In this document: piece by piece, positions 61,712 through 64,000 of the stretch
How positions within the stretch are numbered: position 1 is the first letter of the stretch
How the letters are laid out: every line of letters starts with the position of its first letter
Source: Flavobacterium sp. LHD-80
GTDB taxonomy: Bacteria > Bacteroidota > Bacteroidia > Flavobacteriales > Flavobacteriaceae
Direction: 5' to 3'
Length of the DNA stretch: 64,000 nt
NCBI RefSeq assembly: GCF_030929605.1
Contig: NZ_JAVFVS010000010.1
Coordinates: forward strand, 62,001-126,000
The notes under the pieces: generated by a model
The model's database searches: none
What the model was told of the DNA's origin: nothing
The model's input: only the letters and a program-made list of their open reading frames with translations
Program-made: the position numbers and the translations under genes

Positions 61712-62440
61712 ATGAGATTAGAAGATTTTGATAATGATGAAGATAAAGTAATCCAAGACAGTTTAAAACAGAAAACTTGGAATGAAATAAGAACCAATGA
61801 CAGCTGGGCGATTTTTAAAATCATGTCGGAGTTTGTGAATGGTTATGAAAGTATGGGACGTATTGGTCCTTGTGTTTCGATTTTTGGATCGGCAAGAACA
61901 AAACCGGATGATAAATACTATCAATTGGCTGAAAAAATTGCTTTTAAAATTAGTAAAGCCGGTTACGGTGTAATTACGGGAGGAGGCCCGGGAATTATGG
62001 AAGCCGGAAATAAAGGCGCACATTTAGGAGGCGGAACTTCAGTTGGTTTGAATATCGAACTGCCTTTTGAACAGCATTTCAACCCTTATATCGATCACGA
62101 TAAAAACCTGAATTTCGATTATTTTTTTGTGAGAAAAGTAATGTTCGTTAAATATTCGCAAGGTTTTGTGGTTATGCCAGGAGGTTTTGGAACTCTGGAC
62201 GAAATGTTTGAAGCAATTACTTTGATTCAGACTAAAAAAATTGGAAAATTCCCAATTATATTAGTTGGAGTTGAATTTTGGTCAGGTTTGATCGAATGGG
62301 TTAAAACAGTTTTGGTTGAAAAAATGAAAACAGTAAGCCCAGAAGATTTAAACTTATTCAAAATCGTTGACACTGAAGATGAAGTAGTTGATGTTCTAGA
62401 TAAATTCTACAAGAAATACGATTTAAGTCCAAATTTCTAA
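61712..62440 (+). CDS. LOG family protein (TIGR00730 type)
   Basis: A 242-residue protein with 'VITGGGPGIMEAGNKGA' (GGGPGIMEA, residues 90-98) and 'VVMPGGFGTLDEMFEAI' (PGGFGTLDE, residues 156-164), the two motifs of the LOG/'lysine decarboxylase' family. Members release the base from nucleotide monophosphates, as in cytokinin ribotide phosphoribohydrolase. In bacteria they may make cytokinin-like bases or serve nucleotide turnover. The N-terminal 40 residues are family-typical. Confidence 0.9.
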   Translation: MRLEDFDNDEDKVIQDSLKQKTWNEIRTNDSWAIFKIMSEFVNGYESMGRIGPCVSIFGSARTKPDDKYYQLAEKIAFKISKAGYGVITGGGPGIMEAGNKGAHLGGGTSVGLNIELPFEQHFNPYIDHDKNLNFDYFFVRKVMFVKYSQGFVVMPGGFGTLDEMFEAITLIQTKKIGKFPIILVGVEFWSGLIEWVKTVLVEKMKTVSPEDLNLFKIVDTEDEVVDVLDKFYKKYDLSPNF

Positions 62441-62451
62441 AATATTTTTAA

Positions 62452-62530
62452 ACCATATAAGTGATATAAGTTCATTTAAATTTAATGCTCAAAGCAATCC
62501 TTCTACATGAACTTATATCACTTATATGGT
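62452..62530. repeat. Inverted repeat with 24-bp perfect arms
   Basis: Arms 62452-62475 (begins ACCATATAAGTGATATAAG) and 62507-62530 are exact reverse complements around a 31-base loop with no frame. It lies directly after the LOG gene stop codon. Confidence 0.9.
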
Positions 62531-62561
62531 TAAATTTTACTGCAAGTACGCAAAAATTGAG

Positions 62562-62588
62562 AGCTGTTTTTTAAAACAGCTTTTTTTA
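62562..62588 (+). terminator. Terminator
   Basis: AGCTGTTTT pairs with AAAACAGCT, loop of two, then T7. Confidence 0.88.
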
Positions 62589-62662
62589 TGCTATTTTTAC
62601 AAAAAACCGAAACAATTTTAAGTACGTATCTTAAGGTATATCCATAATTTTTAAGCCATTTT

Positions 62663-64000
62663 TTGAAATCACTTTTTAAAATTATTATCCTTTCTTTTGT
62701 TTTATTAAGCTCGATAAAACAATATGCACAACATCAATCTAAGATGGAGGTGGCGGTTAATCTCGAACTTAAAACACTGAATGTAAAACAGGATATTACC
62801 TATTACAATACTTCAAACGACACTCTGATTTCGATTATTCTGAATGATTGGAACAATGCTTTTTCAGACAAAAATACGCCTTTGGCAAAACGCTTTTCTG
62901 ACGAATTCTACAGAGGTTTTCATGTTGCAAAACCTGAAGAAAGAGGAAATACAACAATCCTGAATCTTACCGATTCTGATAATATGGCACTGGAATGGGA
63001 AAGAACAGATAAAAACCCTGATTTTATAGTTGTAAAATTAAATCGAAAACTGCATCCGGGCGAAAAAATAGATTTGCATCTTACTTATATTTCTAAAATT
63101 CCGAGTGCAAAATTTACGCATTATGGTTTTGACCAAAATGGCGGAATGAACCTCAAAAATTGGTTTTTAACCCCTTCCCGATTTGAAAATCACCGTTTTG
63201 TAAAAAACAACAATTTCAATCTAGATGATATTGCAAATGCAACGGTTAATTATCAGCTTGAAATAAAAATTCCCACTAATTATTCGATCAGTACTGATTT
63301 GAATTCGGTTTCAAAAGACGATTCAAATCCTGCTTTCAGTACTTACACTTTTTCTGGAAATGATAGAACCGATTTTAATTTATTTATTGAAAAACAAAAC
63401 AGTTTCAGAAGTTATACAAATGGAAATCTGGAAGTTGTATCGGATCTAAAAACAAAAAAACTGAGTGAAATTCAGAGAGCAATAGTTATTAACAGGGTTG
63501 CTTCTTTTGCAAATGAGTTTATTGGAAAATATCCGCATTCAAAAATTACGGTTTCTCAGGCAGATTATGACCGAAATCCGTTTTATGGACTTAATCAATT
63601 GCCATCGTTTATCAGTCCGTTTACAGATGAATTTATATTCGAAATTACTTTTTTGAAAACGTATTTGAGCAATTATTTAAAAAACAGTCTTCGCCTGAAT
63701 CCAAGAAAAGACAATTGGGTTTATGACGGAATTCAGATTTATGCCATGATGAAATATATGGAAGAAAACCATTTAGATCAAAAAATGCTTGGCAGACTTT
63801 CAGACATGAAACTTTTTAAAAGCTACAACATTACCAATCTGACTTTTAACGAGCAATACAGCTATTATTATATGCTGATGGCACGAAAAAATTTAGATCA
63901 GCCACTTGGTGATCCAAAAAATACTTTGATCAAATTCAACGAACAAATTGCGAGTAAATACCGCGCGGGTTTAAGCTTGAGTTATTTAGACGATTATTTG
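62663..64000 (+). CDS. M1-like peptidase-related protein without visible zinc motif (cut by window end)
   Basis: An open frame of 446 codons runs to the end of the window. The only start is TTG at 62663, and the N-terminus 'LKSLFKIIILSFVLLSSIKQYAQ' is a good signal peptide. The N-terminal beta domain and 'KNWFLTPSRFENHR' and 'KITVSQADYDRNPFYGLNQLP' fit gluzincin aminopeptidases of the M1 type. Where HExxH and the third-ligand Glu should lie the sequence reads 'FIFEITFLKTYLSNYLKNSL' and 'NWVYDGIQIYAMMKYMEE'. No HExxH is visible, so it may be a catalytically dead relative. The C-terminal part lies outside the window. Confidence 0.8.
   Translation, partial: MKSLFKIIILSFVLLSSIKQYAQHQSKMEVAVNLELKTLNVKQDITYYNTSNDTLISIILNDWNNAFSDKNTPLAKRFSDEFYRGFHVAKPEERGNTTILNLTDSDNMALEWERTDKNPDFIVVKLNRKLHPGEKIDLHLTYISKIPSAKFTHYGFDQNGGMNLKNWFLTPSRFENHRFVKNNNFNLDDIANATVNYQLEIKIPTNYSISTDLNSVSKDDSNPAFSTYTFSGNDRTDFNLFIEKQNSFRSYTNGNLEVVSDLKTKKLSEIQRAIVINRVASFANEFIGKYPHSKITVSQADYDRNPFYGLNQLPSFISPFTDEFIFEITFLKTYLSNYLKNSLRLNPRKDNWVYDGIQIYAMMKYMEENHLDQKMLGRLSDMKLFKSYNITNLTFNEQYSYYYMLMARKNLDQPLGDPKNTLIKFNEQIASKYRAGLSLSYLDDYL

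Noticed and set aside
1..64000. CRISPR arrays, rRNA genes, insertion sequences, prophage
   Set aside because: No evenly spaced repeats with unique spacers, no rRNA-like sequence, no transposase or phage-type frames on either strand.

Overview
The window looks like a chromosomal segment of a Flavobacterium-type member of the Bacteroidetes. The evidence is low GC, a SusC/SusD polysaccharide-utilisation locus, a protein with a C-terminal type IX secretion signal, a DUF6377 regulator, and several promoters of the Bacteroidetes form TTG-N18-22-TAnnTTTG. Genes are densely packed on both strands and most are ordinary housekeeping or accessory genes. I see no CRISPR array, integrase, transposase or prophage.

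Layout. 0-11.6 kb: a four-helix membrane protein, a DUF1328 miniprotein, a GH130 phosphorylase overlapping a two-domain glycosyltransferase, then an MCE lipid-transport operon (MlaE, MlaF, MlaD) running into an AsmA-like protein, a low-affinity iron permease-like protein and a FAD oxidoreductase. 11.7-16.6 kb: a MarR-GNAT fusion, an AraC regulator, a deoxyinosine glycosylase, a DUF6526 protein and a beta-barrel protein. 17-28.8 kb: a glycan-utilisation locus (lipoprotein, surface-type protein, SusC, SusD, GH71/99-like, GH97, all on the minus strand) with a divergent membrane-spanning SusR/DUF6377-type regulator. Its content suggests uptake and cleavage of an alpha-glucan or related glycan. 28.9-39.1 kb: sterol desaturase, glutamate dehydrogenase, a transporter, a 2OG-Fe(II) oxygenase, a MoxR-like ATPase with a VWA partner, a run of small conserved genes, and a J-domain/KTSC protein.

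39.3-45.8 kb is the unusual stretch. Two separate DUF4369-TlpA thiol-disulfide proteins, a TPR histidine kinase and a gene remnant are each broken by a stop codon or frameshift, around an intact tRNA-Tyr. This is either real gene decay or a patch of assembly error; two of the lesions lie in 8-base homopolymers. 46-64 kb returns to intact genes: TonB receptor, SIMPL, rhomboid, LpxL-like acyltransferase, a secreted GH128-CBM6 enzyme, GlmM, ACP phosphodiesterase, gamma-glutamyltransferase, ClC channel, UvrA, a LOG-family protein, and a cut-off M1-like peptidase whose zinc motif seems to be missing.

A second theme is the intergenic DNA. At least six kinds of short interspersed repeat occupy gene ends: octamer arrays of the NNCTAAGR type, GCAAAGTTC-type arrays, 'ATTCCGAGGAACGAGGAAT' inverted repeats, an AT-rich inverted repeat around a 'CATCCTGAGCGGAGTCGAAG' core, an 18-bp TCCCGATAGCTATCGGGA palindrome, and a long 24-bp inverted repeat. 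One locus before the LOG gene resembles a structured RNA seen in many Flavobacteria, with the 18-bp palindrome apparently sitting in one of its loops.
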